Positions 8,080 to 15,443 of a stretch of 22,992 nucleotides of DNA are shown here, one piece after another; the first letter of the stretch is position 1, and each line of letters begins with the position of its first letter. The stretch is from Ruminococcaceae bacterium UBA1767 (GTDB lineage Bacteria; Bacillota; Clostridia; Oscillospirales; Acutalibacteraceae), in contig DCGX01000027.1 of NCBI GenBank assembly GCA_002315505.1, forward strand, positions 1 to 22,992, written 5' to 3'. The notes beneath the pieces are model-generated. The model was not told the DNA's origin and did not search any database. It saw only the letters and a list, made by a program, of their open reading frames with translations. Both the position numbers and the translations under genes were made by a program.

Positions 8080-8943
8080 ATGAATAAGCGTATGAAAATT
8101 TTACTGATTATAATATTGATATTATTCGTGGCTTTCCTTGCATTTTTTATTGCAGGGTGGAATTCCGGGCTTTCGGTTGTACATTACTCCGTCAAGAGCA
8201 AAAAGAATGCTCCCGAAATGAAAATTGCCGTTATTTCCGATTTACATTCGTGCAAATACGGTGAAAATGAGTCGGAGCTGATTGATGCTATTGACAAGGA
8301 AAATCCCGACATTGTTGTTATGACAGGCGACATTTATGACAGGGTTCTGCCCGATGACAATACTGATATTTTTCTCAGCCGTGTTTCAAAAAAATACCCA
8401 TGCTACTACGTAACGGGAAATCACGAATACATTCAGGGCGATGAAATATTTGAAAAAAGAATGGAATATATTAAAGCCCTCGGTATCGTAAGGCTCAGCG
8501 AAGAGTGTGTCGAATACGAAAAAAACGGAAATTTCATTAATATATGCGGTGTGAACGATCCATACAGCTACAAGGATATTTATACCGAAGAGGAAGACCG
8601 GAACAAGCTGTTTTCCGAAAAGCTGACGAATTTATCAGAAAGGATCAACAAGAATAATTTTACAATTCTTATTTCTCACAGACCCGAGAAGCTCAATGAA
8701 TATGTCAGCAACGGCTTTGACCTCGTTTTCTGCGGTCACGCTCACGGCGGTCAGTTCAGAATTCCCGGGGTAATGAACGGACTTTTTGCTCCGCATCAGG
8801 GACTTTTTCCGAAATATGCCGGCGGTGAATACGTCGAAAACAGAACAACAATGATTGTCAGCCGTGGTCTTGCAAGAGAAACAGTCAAGGTACCGAGAAT
8901 TTACAACAGACCCGAATTAGTTATTGTAACAATCGAAAATTAA
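8080..8943 (+). CDS. Membrane-anchored calcineurin-like metallophosphoesterase (YkuE/YaeI-like)
   Basis: Predicted two-metal phosphohydrolase of 287 residues. One hydrophobic segment (about 6-27, ILLIIILILFVAFLAFFIAG) after MNKRMK anchors it to the membrane. The metal-site motifs appear in order: SDLH (Asp54, His56), GDIYDR (Asp84), GNHE (Asn114, His115), SHRPE and GHAHGGQ (His220, His222). This is the layout of the YkuE/YaeI group. The catalytic domain probably faces outward, but topology is inferred from the N-terminal positive charges only. The start lies two bases after the regulator stop codon and the kinase starts ten bases after its stop, so the three are almost certainly one transcript. 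The substrate is unknown; an envelope phosphate ester or lipid is plausible from context. Confidence 0.88.
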   Translation: MNKRMKILLIIILILFVAFLAFFIAGWNSGLSVVHYSVKSKKNAPEMKIAVISDLHSCKYGENESELIDAIDKENPDIVVMTGDIYDRVLPDDNTDIFLSRVSKKYPCYYVTGNHEYIQGDEIFEKRMEYIKALGIVRLSEECVEYEKNGNFINICGVNDPYSYKDIYTEEEDRNKLFSEKLTNLSERINKNNFTILISHRPEKLNEYVSNGFDLVFCGHAHGGQFRIPGVMNGLFAPHQGLFPKYAGGEYVENRTTMIVSRGLARETVKVPRIYNRPELVIVTIEN

Positions 8944-8953
8944 GGCAGTTATT

Positions 8954-9934
8954 ATGGATTTTCTTAAATATTATCTAAAAAAAAGAACAAAAAGCATTCT
9001 TATGGTTTTAACCATCTATGCCGTTTTTGTTGCGTCATTCTGGCTGTATCGTCTGCCGTTTGATGCGATTTTATATCCGTTTGTCATCTGCACTATGATT
9101 CTTATTATGGCGGTTATTTACGATTCAACCAAAAAGCACAAGAAATATCGCAATATGAAGCTGTTGCTTGAAAATAAGGACATAGCTCAGACGGATGTTG
9201 AAGAAATGGTCAACGATTACGAATTTAACGCATTATTAAAGGAGCTTGTCCGTCAGAAAGAGGATTTGCGTGAAGCTGACCTTGAAAAATTTAACGGAAT
9301 GGTTGACTACTATACAATATGGGCGCATCAGATAAAAACACCGATTGCTTCAATGCGACTTAATCTTCAAAACACTGACTCTGCCCTTTCGTATCAGCTT
9401 CGGTCCGACCTTTTCAGAATTGAGCAGTATGTTGAAATGGTGCTTACATATTTAAGACTTGACTCAGACAGTACAGACTATGTTTTCAAGGAATATAATC
9501 TTGACAGCATTATTAAAGCAAATATCAAGAAATTTGCAGGCGATTTTATCGGCAAAAAGCTCACACTTAACTACACTCCGACCGAAAAAACCGTGCTTAC
9601 GGACGAAAAATGGCTGTCGTTTGTAATTGAACAAATACTCACGAATTCAATAAAATACACCGACAAGGGCGGAATATCAATCTATCTTGAGGACAACGAG
9701 CTTTGCATTGCCGATACCGGAATCGGCATTTCGCAAGAGGATTTGCCCCGAATTTTTGACAAAGGTTACACTGGAATGAACGGCAGACGTGAAACCAAAT
9801 CAAGCGGAATAGGACTTTACCTTGTAGGAAGAATATGTAAAAATTTAAACCATTCTATCAGGGTTGAATCCGTTGTCGGTGAAGGTACAACCGTAAAGAT
9901 AGATATTGCAAGAAAAGAAATTGAATTTGAATGA
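8954..9934 (+). CDS. Intramembrane-sensing histidine kinase (BceS-like)
   Basis: Sensor kinase of 326 residues with two closely spaced membrane segments (about 14-32 and 37-54) and only a few residues between them, so no extracellular sensor domain. The phosphorylation site is His125 in AHQIKTPIASMRL, the characteristic H-box of BceS/GraS-type kinases. The ATP-binding domain shows the N box EQILTNSIKYTD, G1 ADTGIGIS, an F box RIFDKGYTGMNGR and G2 SSGIGLYLVG. Kinases of this class usually sense antimicrobial peptides through a partner BceAB-type ABC transporter; none is next to it in this window. It is the last gene of the regulator-phosphoesterase-kinase unit and is followed by a repeat island with no clear terminator. 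Confidence 0.9.
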   Translation: MDFLKYYLKKRTKSILMVLTIYAVFVASFWLYRLPFDAILYPFVICTMILIMAVIYDSTKKHKKYRNMKLLLENKDIAQTDVEEMVNDYEFNALLKELVRQKEDLREADLEKFNGMVDYYTIWAHQIKTPIASMRLNLQNTDSALSYQLRSDLFRIEQYVEMVLTYLRLDSDSTDYVFKEYNLDSIIKANIKKFAGDFIGKKLTLNYTPTEKTVLTDEKWLSFVIEQILTNSIKYTDKGGISIYLEDNELCIADTGIGISQEDLPRIFDKGYTGMNGRRETKSSGIGLYLVGRICKNLNHSIRVESVVGEGTTVKIDIARKEIEFE

Positions 9935-9954
9935 TGTTATATGTATATGCGTAT

Positions 9955-10335
9955 TTTTGAGATTCTTCGTCGCTACGCTCCTCAGAACGACATACCAATA
10001 AGGCTCCTGTTTTCCGTGTAACGGAAAAAGTTATTCCCCTGATAGGCGAAATGTCGCAAAGCGACAAAAGGGTTTACAAAGCTGTCACGAAGTGACTGAT
10101 GGGTCAAAGGAAAACAATACAAAAACAATCCCTCCGTCTTTGACTTCGTTCCTGCTTTTGGGACGATGTGGGCATCGTCCCCTACGAAAAACTGCATATG
10201 TCATTCTGAGGAGCAAAGCGACGAAGAATCTCAAGAACAAACAATCCCTCCGTCATTGCTTCGCAATGCCACCTCCCTTTGCACAAAGGAGGCTGAAAAG
10301 CAGGTCATTCTGAGTGTAGCGAAAAATCTCAAAAA
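9955..10335. repeat. Composite repeat island between the kinase gene and ctsR
   Basis: No gene is supported in 9935-10535. The left part (9958-10115) matches 20287-20439 in inverted orientation and includes hairpins CCGT-GTA-ACGG, TGTCGC-AAA-GCGACA and GTCAC-GAA-GTGAC (10084-10096). A 9-bp hairpin GGGACGATG-TGGG-CATCGTCCC lies at 10160-10181. The GAGATTCTTCGTCGC module is present forward at 9959 and inverted ending near 10234; a further inverted, diverged copy ends near 10331. A second hairpin module with tip CATTGC-TTC-GCAATG is at 10254-10268. The remaining 10336-10399 is AT-rich with nothing recognised. Confidence 0.85.
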
Positions 10336-10399
10336 GTGAGAAAACGCGAGAAATTTAAAGAAAATTATTGAAAATTAAAGATAATTTAAAGCTATTTTT

Positions 10400-10443
10400 A
10401 AAAGTCAGGAAAAGTCAAACCAATTTGACCTTTTCTGACTTTT
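10400..10443. promoter_or_regulatory. Long inverted repeat of CtsR-type boxes upstream of ctsR
   Basis: Two 20-base arms (10400-10419 and 10424-10443) pair at 18 of 20 positions around CCAA. The left arm carries AGTCAGG-AAA-AGTCAAA on the plus strand and the right arm AGTCAGA-AAA-GGTCAAA on the minus strand, both fitting the CtsR heptad pattern RGTCANA-NAN-RGTCAAA with at most small deviations. A perfect 17-bp copy of the right-hand box follows in tandem at 10441-10457. Confidence 0.7.
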
Positions 10444-10505
10444 GACCTTTTCTGACTTTCGTTCTATAATGTTGCACAGAAAGGTCAAAGAAAGTCAAAG
10501 TCAAA
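10442..10505 (+). promoter_or_regulatory. ctsR promoter with CtsR operators
   Basis: The -35 box TTGACC (10442-10447) and -10 box TATAAT (10465-10470) are 17 bases apart. A CtsR box GGTCAAA-GAA-AGTCAAA (10483-10499), plus a further GTCAAA to 10505, lies just after the expected start of transcription. Another box, minus strand 10457-10441, overlaps the -35. This fits direct repression by CtsR of its own operon. Confidence 0.9.
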
Positions 10506-10535
10506 TTAATTAAGTTAAAGAAAGGAAGTGGCGTT

Positions 10536-10994
10536 ATGAGTATGAGCAACATCATTGCACAGATGATTCTCGATATGCTTCAGGATGACGGCGAAACCGA
10601 GATTCAGCGCAACGAGCTTGCCCAGACCATCGGCTGTGTACCGAGCCAGATAAACTATGTTATTTCTTCAAGATTTACTCCCGAGCAGGGTTATGTCGTT
10701 GAAAGTCGTCGTGGCGGAGGCGGTTATATTAAAATCACCCGAACTCAATATAATGACAAAAGCTCAGTGCTTATGCACGTTATCAATTCGGTCGGTGAGG
10801 ATATTGATGAGGCTACCTGCCGTGCTCACGTATACAATCTCAACTATCAGAATATTATTTCAAAGGACTCTGCGGTTTTAATTCTTGCGGCTACAAATGA
10901 CAAAACTCTTCGTCAGGCTCCGCAGCCCTTCCGTGACAGACTTCGTGCTGAAATCTTTAAACAAATGCTTTTAAAAGCAATTCCACATAATTAG
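10536..10994 (+). CDS. ctsR: CtsR, transcriptional repressor of class III heat-shock genes
   Basis: Dimeric winged-helix repressor that binds tandem heptads near GGTCAAA and releases DNA on heat or protein stress. The 152-residue length matches the family. An N-terminal DNA-binding domain (about 1-72) holds the helix region LAQTIGCVPSQINYVIS and the diagnostic glycine-rich wing SRRGGGGYIKI, the thermosensing element in this family. The C-terminal part forms the helical dimer domain and includes the RDRLRAEIFKQML helix. AGGAAG lies about 11 bases before the ATG; an in-frame ATG at 10542 would give a protein two residues shorter. It heads the operon ctsR-mcsA-mcsB with clpC further on, and its promoter carries CtsR boxes, so autoregulation is expected. 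Confidence 0.97.
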   Translation: MSMSNIIAQMILDMLQDDGETEIQRNELAQTIGCVPSQINYVISSRFTPEQGYVVESRRGGGGYIKITRTQYNDKSSVLMHVINSVGEDIDEATCRAHVYNLNYQNIISKDSAVLILAATNDKTLRQAPQPFRDRLRAEIFKQMLLKAIPHN

Positions 10995-11006
10995 GAGGTA
11001 ATATAT

Positions 11007-11516
11007 ATGTTATGTCAAAACTGCGGTAAAAATGAAGCAACCACTCACATAAAACGTGTTGTTAACGGTGATATGACCGAAACACACCTTTGCTCAGGCT
11101 GTGCCGAGCATTTAGGCTACGGCGATATGTTCTCAGGCTTCGGCTTTAATCTCGATGATTTCTTCTCGGGACTTTTAGGTGAGAACATTCCGATGCTTAA
11201 TTCATCTCACGAGGAAAAATGTCCGAAATGCGGAAGTACATTTTCAGACATTGCAAAGTCGGGTAAAATCGGCTGTGCGGACTGCTACAGAAAATTTTAC
11301 GACAAGCTTCTCCCCTCTTTACAGCGAATTCACGGTAAAATCAAGCACACCGGAAAGCAGGCTATGATTACAAAGCCTCAGGATACTCAACCGAAAATCA
11401 ATCCTGTTGCAAAACTGAGAGAAGACCTGCAAAAAGCTATTGAAGAACAGAATTTTGAACAGGCCGCTGTTCTTCGTGACAGAATAAAAGAAATGGAGGC
11501 AGGCAATAATGAATAA
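11007..11516 (+). CDS. mcsA: McsA, activator of the protein-arginine kinase
   Basis: Zinc-containing partner that activates McsB and helps stress signalling to CtsR and ClpC. The 169 residues contain four cysteine pairs: Cys3/Cys6, Cys29/Cys32, Cys72/Cys75 and Cys90/Cys93, each CxxC. The C-terminus holds a UVR-type helix pair (about 130-165) with QNFEQAAVLRDRIKEME, the same kind of motif as in the ClpC middle domain. A strong AGGAGGT precedes the start, 12 bases after ctsR. The last eight bases overlap mcsB, consistent with translational coupling. Confidence 0.95.
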   Translation: MLCQNCGKNEATTHIKRVVNGDMTETHLCSGCAEHLGYGDMFSGFGFNLDDFFSGLLGENIPMLNSSHEEKCPKCGSTFSDIAKSGKIGCADCYRKFYDKLLPSLQRIHGKIKHTGKQAMITKPQDTQPKINPVAKLREDLQKAIEEQNFEQAAVLRDRIKEMEAGNNE

Positions 11517-12513
11517 GTGGTATATTGAAAATGGTTCCGAGGGCGATATCGTAATAAGCACAAGAATACGTCTTGCACGTAATATTGAAGAATATCCATT
11601 CCCCTGCCGACTTACGGTTGCAGGAAAAGAAAAGGTTTGTGACGAAATCAAGAATGCCGTACTTTCGGACGATTCGTGGGGCTTTTCCTACACAAAAATG
11701 AATCAGTTCACAAGAACTCAGGCTGTTTCACTTGCTGAGCGTCACATAATCAGCCCCGAATTTGCATCCGACAGAGCAGGAAGAGCCTTGCTTCTTACCG
11801 ATGATGAGGCTATCAGCATAATGCTTTGCGAGGAAGACCACATTCGTCTTCAGGTTATGATGTCCGGACTTGCACTCAAGGAAGCATACTCAGTTGCCGA
11901 CAAGGTTGATAATCTCATCGGCTCAAAGTTCAACTATGCTTATGATGACAGAATCGGATATCTCACACAATGCCCGACCAATCTCGGAACGGCTATGAGA
12001 GCATCGGTTATGCTTCACCTGCCTGCCCTCACCCGTTGCGGTCAGATAGGTAAGTTAGCTAACACGGTTTCTAAGCTCGGTCTTGTAATCCGTGGTGCAT
12101 TCGGTGAAGGAAGCTCACCAACAGGAGAAATTTATCAGCTGAGCAATCAGATTACTCTCGGAATTTCCGAGGAAGCCGCACTCGACAATCTTCAGTCAAT
12201 CACACTTCAGCTTATAGCTCAGGAACGTGCGGCTGCACAGAAGCTCATCGAAAACGTACTCGAGGAGGACAAGGTTTTCCGTGCAATGGGAATTTTACAA
12301 AATGCAAGAGTTCTTTCGACAGACGAATTCATGGAGCTGATTTCACTCGTCAGAATGGGCGTTTCACTTAAATTAATTGATATGAAATTAACCAAAATCA
12401 ACGAGCTGACCGTAGCTGTTCAGCCTGCAACAATCAACGCCTGCGAGGGCAAGGATTTAACCGCAAGAGAACGTGATATTTTAAGAGCGGAAATGGTCAG
12501 AAAAGCGTTTTAA
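11509..12513 (+). CDS. mcsB: McsB, protein-arginine kinase
   Basis: Phosphorylates arginine residues on misfolded proteins and on CtsR, marking them for ClpC-ClpP. The 334 residues resemble guanidino-phosphotransferases: STRIRLARNI near the N-terminus, the acidic catalytic segment LCEEDHIRLQ, the family cysteine signature CPTNLGTAMRAS, and the nucleotide-binding arginine region VIRGAFGEGS. The C-terminus keeps RDILRA, matching the RDxxRA pocket that binds phosphoarginine allosterically in this family. GGAGG lies about 10 bases upstream of the ATG, inside mcsA. A repeat element starts immediately after its stop codon and separates it from clpC, where the usual arrangement is a short gap. Confidence 0.96.
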   Translation: MNKWYIENGSEGDIVISTRIRLARNIEEYPFPCRLTVAGKEKVCDEIKNAVLSDDSWGFSYTKMNQFTRTQAVSLAERHIISPEFASDRAGRALLLTDDEAISIMLCEEDHIRLQVMMSGLALKEAYSVADKVDNLIGSKFNYAYDDRIGYLTQCPTNLGTAMRASVMLHLPALTRCGQIGKLANTVSKLGLVIRGAFGEGSSPTGEIYQLSNQITLGISEEAALDNLQSITLQLIAQERAAAQKLIENVLEEDKVFRAMGILQNARVLSTDEFMELISLVRMGVSLKLIDMKLTKINELTVAVQPATINACEGKDLTARERDILRAEMVRKAF

Positions 12514-12826
12514 TAATGCACAATTACGCTCGATTTTAAAAATGTAGAGAAAGCTACTTGTTGAAATTCTTCGTCGCTTTGCTCATTGGAATGATATACT
12601 ATATAGCCTCACTTGTGCAAAGGGAGGTGGATTTGACGAAGTCAAAGACGGAAGGATTGTTTGTACGAAATTTCCTTTGATCCCTCAGTCACACCTGCGG
12701 TGTGCCAGCTCCCTTTTTCGCAAGCGAAAACAGGAGCCTGAAAGGTGTGTCATTTTGGTACAGCGAAGTATCTCAATTTATATTAAACAATAATTGTGCA
12801 TTGTGCATTTTGCATTTTGCATTGAT
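12514..12826. repeat. ~310 bp composite repeat element between mcsB and clpC
   Basis: The interval is flanked by inverted end modules: AATGCACAATTACGCTC (12515-12531) and AATTGTGCATTGTGCATT (about 12792-12809), the latter followed by extra TTTGCATT units. Inside are the GA(A/G)ATTCTTCGTCGC module (12562 on), a hairpin CCTCACTT-GTGC-AAAGGGAGG, a tip TTTGAC-GAA-GTCAAA (12630-12644), a tip CACACC-TGC-GGTGTG (12690-12704) and TTTTTCGC-AA-GCGAAAA. 12596-12690 matches 20226-20310 directly. No ORF of credible length or CtsR tandem box is present. The structure is MITE-like; no target-site duplication was confirmed. Confidence 0.8.
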
Positions 12827-12840
12827 ATGGGGTGATGTAT

Positions 12841-15279
12841 ATGTACAAATTTACCGGTTTTACACAGAAGGCTAATGTTGCCTTGAACAACTCAATCAGA
12901 TACGCTGAAAATTTAGGTCACACCTATATAGGCAGTGAACATCTGCTTTTAGGTCTGCTTTCTTCACAGGACGGTGTTGCATATGCCGCTCTGACAAACA
13001 GAGGCGTACGCAGTGAGGATGTTGAAAATCTAATCAGAAACAATATCGGTGTCGGTACTCCTACTGTACTCGGTCCGAACGATTTTACTCCGAGAAGCAA
13101 AAATATTATCGAGCTATCCGTTTCCGCCGCAAGAAGTGTCGGACTGAGTTACGTCGGTACTGAGCATCTGCTTATGGCTCTTATCAAGGACAGCAGCTGC
13201 TATGCGATGACTATTCTCGACCAGCTCAATGCTTCACCCGAGGATATTGCCGATGACCTTACAAGAAGCAACGCTCCCCCGAGTGACAATTATTCTCAGA
13301 AGGACAGCAGAAAACCGAATCAGAAAACAGATACTCCCACTCTTGACCAGTTTGGCAGAGATCTGACCGAAATTGCGAAAAGCGGCAAAATTGACCCTGT
13401 AATAGGCAGGTCAAAGGAAATTGAGAGAGTTATTCAGATTCTGTGCAGACGTTCAAAGAACAATCCCTGTCTTATTGGTGAGCCGGGTGTCGGCAAAACT
13501 GCTATTGCTGAGGGACTTGCGTTGAAAATCTCATCGGGTGAAGTGCCCGAATTGCTCAAGGACAAGAGAATTGTTGCACTCGACCTTACGGGTATGGTTG
13601 CAGGTACAAAGTACCGTGGTGACTTTGAGGAAAGAATTAAATCTGCCATTGAAGAGGTTTCTAAAAGCGGAAACACTATTCTTTTCATAGATGAGGTTCA
13701 TACTCTCATAGGTGCAGGTGCGGCTGAGGGTGCGGTCGATGCCGCAAATATATTAAAGCCGGCTCTCGCCCGTGGTGAAATGCAGGTTATCGGTGCGACT
13801 ACAATCGAGGAATACCGCAAAAACATTGAAAAGGATTCCGCACTTGAAAGAAGATTTCAATCTGTGCTTGTCGGTGAGCCGAGTCAGGAAGAGGCAGTTG
13901 AAATTCTGCAGGGACTTCGTGACAAATATGAGGCTCATCACAAGGTTAAAATTACCGACGAGTCAATAATTGCGGCGGTTAAAATGTCATCAAGATATAT
14001 CGGTGACAGATTCCTGCCCGATAAGGCTATCGACTTGATTGACGAGGCTGCATCAAAGGTTCGTCTTCGTGCCTACACTCCGAGCGATGAACTTAAGGAG
14101 CTTGAGGAAAGAATAAAACGTATTAAAATTGAAAAGACAGCAGCTGTAAATTCGCAGGATTTTGAACAGGCTGCTAAGCTGCGTGACAAGGAACGTGAGC
14201 TTTCCGAGGAATTACGTTCTCAAAAGGATGAGTGGCAGAAAAAGACAACTGAAACCAACGGTGTTGTTACCCCCGATGAAATTGCTTCTGTCGTTTCGGA
14301 ATGGACACATATTCCAGTAGTTCAGCTGACACAGGAGGAAAGTCAGCGACTTCTTAACATGGAAGAAGAGCTTCACAGACGAATTGTCGGTCAGAATACC
14401 GCCGTCAGCGCCGTTTCAAAGGCTATCAGACGCGGAAGAGTCGGACTTAAGGACCCAAACAGACCGACAGGCTCATTCATCTTCTTAGGACCTACAGGTG
14501 TCGGCAAAACAGAGCTTTGCAAAACTCTTGCATCCTCACTCTTCGGTGATGAAAGTGCCATGATAAGGCTCGATATGTCGGAATATATGGAGAAGCACAC
14601 AGTTTCCCGTCTTGTCGGCTCACCTCCGGGTTATGTCGGCTATGATGAAGGCGGTCAGCTTACGGAAAAGGTACGCAGAAAGCCGTACAGTGTTGTTCTC
14701 TTCGATGAAATCGAAAAAGCTCATCCCGATGTTTTCAATATGCTTTTGCAGATTCTCGATGACGGTATACTCACTGACAGCCAGGGCAGAAAGGTTGACT
14801 TCAAAAACTGCATTATTATTATGACATCGAATGTCGGTGCAAAGCTCATAAGCAACTCGGGTGGCAATTCGCTCGGCTTTGGAAATTCAGAGAGCAACAC
14901 GATGAGTCAGAAAGACATTCACGATGCAGTAATGAGCGAGCTTAAAAAGTGTTTCCGTCCCGAATTTCTTAACAGAGTTGACGATATTATAGTTTTTGAA
15001 CAGCTTAAAAAGGATGACATAAAGGAAATAGCAAAGAGAATGCTTTCAACGCTTTCTAAGCGAGTTGCTGATATGGAAATTTCAATCGATTTCGATGACA
15101 GTATAATCGAGCACATCTCCGACGCAGGCTTTGACCCCGTTTATGGTGCACGACCGCTCCGCAGAGCAATTCAATCTGAAATTGAGGATAAGCTCAGCGA
15201 GGAAATGCTTGACGGTAAAATCACAGCAGGTAATAAATATGTATGCAGATATGAAAATGATGAAGTAGTTTTTGCATAA
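12841..15279 (+). CDS. clpC: ClpC, AAA+ unfoldase subunit of the Clp protease
   Basis: Unfolds substrates, including arginine-phosphorylated proteins, and feeds them to ClpP. The 812 residues show: a double Clp N-domain (about 1-140) starting YKFTGFTQKANVAL; first AAA+ with Walker A GEPGVGKT (213-220) and Walker B ILFIDE (280-285); a UVR-type middle domain with SQDFEQAAKLRDKERE (about 430); second AAA+ with Walker A GPTGVGKT (550-557) and Walker B VVLFDE (618-623); and the C-terminal GARPLRRAIQSEIEDKL. The frame is open to GTG at 12832 and ATG at 12835, but GGGGTG (12829-12834) is spaced six bases from ATG 12841, matching the family start. A strong terminator follows. The CtsR boxes are 2.3 kb upstream, across the repeat element. 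Confidence 0.95.
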   Translation: MYKFTGFTQKANVALNNSIRYAENLGHTYIGSEHLLLGLLSSQDGVAYAALTNRGVRSEDVENLIRNNIGVGTPTVLGPNDFTPRSKNIIELSVSAARSVGLSYVGTEHLLMALIKDSSCYAMTILDQLNASPEDIADDLTRSNAPPSDNYSQKDSRKPNQKTDTPTLDQFGRDLTEIAKSGKIDPVIGRSKEIERVIQILCRRSKNNPCLIGEPGVGKTAIAEGLALKISSGEVPELLKDKRIVALDLTGMVAGTKYRGDFEERIKSAIEEVSKSGNTILFIDEVHTLIGAGAAEGAVDAANILKPALARGEMQVIGATTIEEYRKNIEKDSALERRFQSVLVGEPSQEEAVEILQGLRDKYEAHHKVKITDESIIAAVKMSSRYIGDRFLPDKAIDLIDEAASKVRLRAYTPSDELKELEERIKRIKIEKTAAVNSQDFEQAAKLRDKERELSEELRSQKDEWQKKTTETNGVVTPDEIASVVSEWTHIPVVQLTQEESQRLLNMEEELHRRIVGQNTAVSAVSKAIRRGRVGLKDPNRPTGSFIFLGPTGVGKTELCKTLASSLFGDESAMIRLDMSEYMEKHTVSRLVGSPPGYVGYDEGGQLTEKVRRKPYSVVLFDEIEKAHPDVFNMLLQILDDGILTDSQGRKVDFKNCIIIMTSNVGAKLISNSGGNSLGFGNSESNTMSQKDIHDAVMSELKKCFRPEFLNRVDDIIVFEQLKKDDIKEIAKRMLSTLSKRVADMEISIDFDDSIIEHISDAGFDPVYGARPLRRAIQSEIEDKLSEEMLDGKITAGNKYVCRYENDEVVFA

Positions 15280-15282
15280 GTT

Positions 15283-15314
15283 AAACGGCAGAGGGAAGCT
15301 TCTGCCGTTTTTTT
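15283..15314 (+). terminator. Intrinsic terminator of clpC
   Basis: A perfect 10-bp stem AAACGGCAGA (15283-15292) / TCTGCCGTTT (15301-15310) with an 8-base loop runs into a T tract (15308-15314), four bases after the clpC stop codon. Confidence 0.93.
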
Positions 15315-15349
15315 ATATGGAGTAGTACAATAATGACATATCAGAATTA

Positions 15350-15443
15350 ATCATTCAATTTCTCCGCAAATTCGGCAGAAGCAGAGCCCACTGCCCTACT
15401 CAACACATTATAAACAGAGCGTAATTATGCATTGTGAATTGAG
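15350..15443. repeat. 80-90 bp dispersed repeat, copy 2
   Basis: Matches 1973-2069 in the same orientation, including CGGCAG-A-AGC, GAGCCCACTGCCCTAC and the end module AGAGCGTAATTATGCATTGTG. It abuts the gpr stop codon. Unlike copy 1, the hairpin is not followed by a clean T run in the gpr direction. The rest of the clpC-gpr gap (15315-15349) holds nothing recognised. Confidence 0.75.

Noticed and set aside
10092..10313. Possible small gene inside the repeat island
   Set aside because: The frame runs through hairpin repeats shared with other islands, and the copies do not preserve the reading frame.
12639..12645. Single AGTCAAA heptad in the mcsB-clpC element as a CtsR operator for clpC
   Set aside because: It is one arm of the repeat's own hairpin tip, also present at 20268-20274, and has no second heptad at the required three-base spacing.
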